From Deferribacter desulfuricans SSM1 (lineage in GTDB: Bacteria; Chrysiogenota; Deferribacteres; Deferribacterales; Deferribacteraceae), in assembly GCF_000010985.1 (NCBI RefSeq), contig NC_013939.1, forward strand, positions 248,001 to 312,000: a stretch of 64,000 nt of DNA, given 5' to 3'. Shown one piece after another: positions 63,887 to 64,000 of the stretch (position 1 is the stretch's first letter; the number at the start of each line of letters is the position of its first letter). The notes below the pieces were generated by a model that saw nothing but the letters and a program-made list of their open reading frames with translations, made no database searches and was not told the origin of the DNA. Made by a program: the position numbers and the translations under genes.

Positions 63887-64000
63887 ATGATGCATGGATA
63901 TGGTGGTTTTGGAGGCTTTGGTTTTATGGGGATATTTAGTATGGTTATTTGGTTAGTTATTTTGATAGTGATAATCTATTTTCTTTTTATGTTTATAAGG
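63887..64000 (+). CDS. Small membrane protein, 5' part (cut by window end)
   Basis: 38 codons, open to the window edge. Starts MMHGYGGFGGFGFMGIFSMV and continues into a TM helix (IWLVILIVIIYFLFMFI). The Gly/Phe/Met start plus TM resembles the SHOCT protein at 60650, so it may end in a SHOCT motif outside the window. GGGGAAG precedes it. Confidence 0.65.
   Translation, partial: MMHGYGGFGGFGFMGIFSMVIWLVILIVIIYFLFMFIR

Noticed and set aside
30074-64000. Complete prophage
   Set aside because: Integrase and AlpA are present, but no capsid, portal, terminase or tail genes were found.

Overview
The window is AT-rich, Gram-negative, anaerobe-type DNA. Markers are SelA/SelB, LolA, a Tol-Pal CpoB-like protein, an aldehyde:ferredoxin oxidoreductase cluster, many 4Fe-4S proteins and RpoS-type sigma. 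Gene content and composition fit the Deferribacteres (Deferribacter or a close relative). That placement is inference from gene content and was not checked against a database.

Layout. (1) 1-5350: the groEL tail, then on the minus strand an AOR cluster (ferredoxin, tungsten oxidoreductase, MoaD-like carrier, FAD protein). Its catalytic gene is split by an IS256-family element with a clean 9-bp target duplication. (2) 5400-18700: an orphan methyltransferase-like gene, then one long, tightly packed minus-strand run read from 18680 down to 6156: nitroreductase, mscS-CNB, argB, pcm, LOG-like, rpoS, M24 peptidase, Pif1-WYL, ffh, rpsP, khpA, rimM, a trmD fusion, rplS, rplM, rpsI. (3) 18770-23900, plus strand: DUF362 ferredoxin, rplU-rpmA, obg, DUF721, def, lolA, with one minus-strand receiver. 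(4) 24058-29882, minus strand: cheV, cpoB, LysM protein, selA, selB.

(5) 29989-about 50400: an accessory island beside tRNA-Leu(CAA). It carries a P4-type integrase whose Shine-Dalgarno lies in a perfect 12-bp stem, an AlpA-like regulator preceded by a ten-base G tract, an IS5-like element, an IS21 remnant, a second IS256-type copy, and a large type I restriction-modification (R-M) locus. The R-M order is hsdM - RhuM/Fic - AlbA/HATPase - ORF6N/PLD-like - hsdS - SIR2 giant - hsdR. The 1236-aa SIR2 protein sits between hsdS and hsdR, the slot used by the PrrC anticodon nuclease in EcoprrI, and is the best candidate here for an undescribed guard or defence system. hsdM and hsdR each carry an apparent single-base frameshift, while hsdS and the SIR2 gene are intact.

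(6) 50494-64000: an OmpR-type two-component system, exported FGE-like and DsrE-like proteins, and a copper/heavy-metal cluster: two P1B ATPases, CopZ-like chaperone, CsoR-type repressor, SHOCT protein, Tat-exported multicopper oxidase, RseC-like and DUF302 proteins. Three exported paralogs share a C-terminal module with MPMGxMY and NPWGxVMGPF signatures. A palindrome of the form TGTGTAA-N5-TTACACA recurs upstream of the two-component genes, the oxidase operon and one Met-rich gene, suggesting that the two-component system controls the cluster alongside CsoR.
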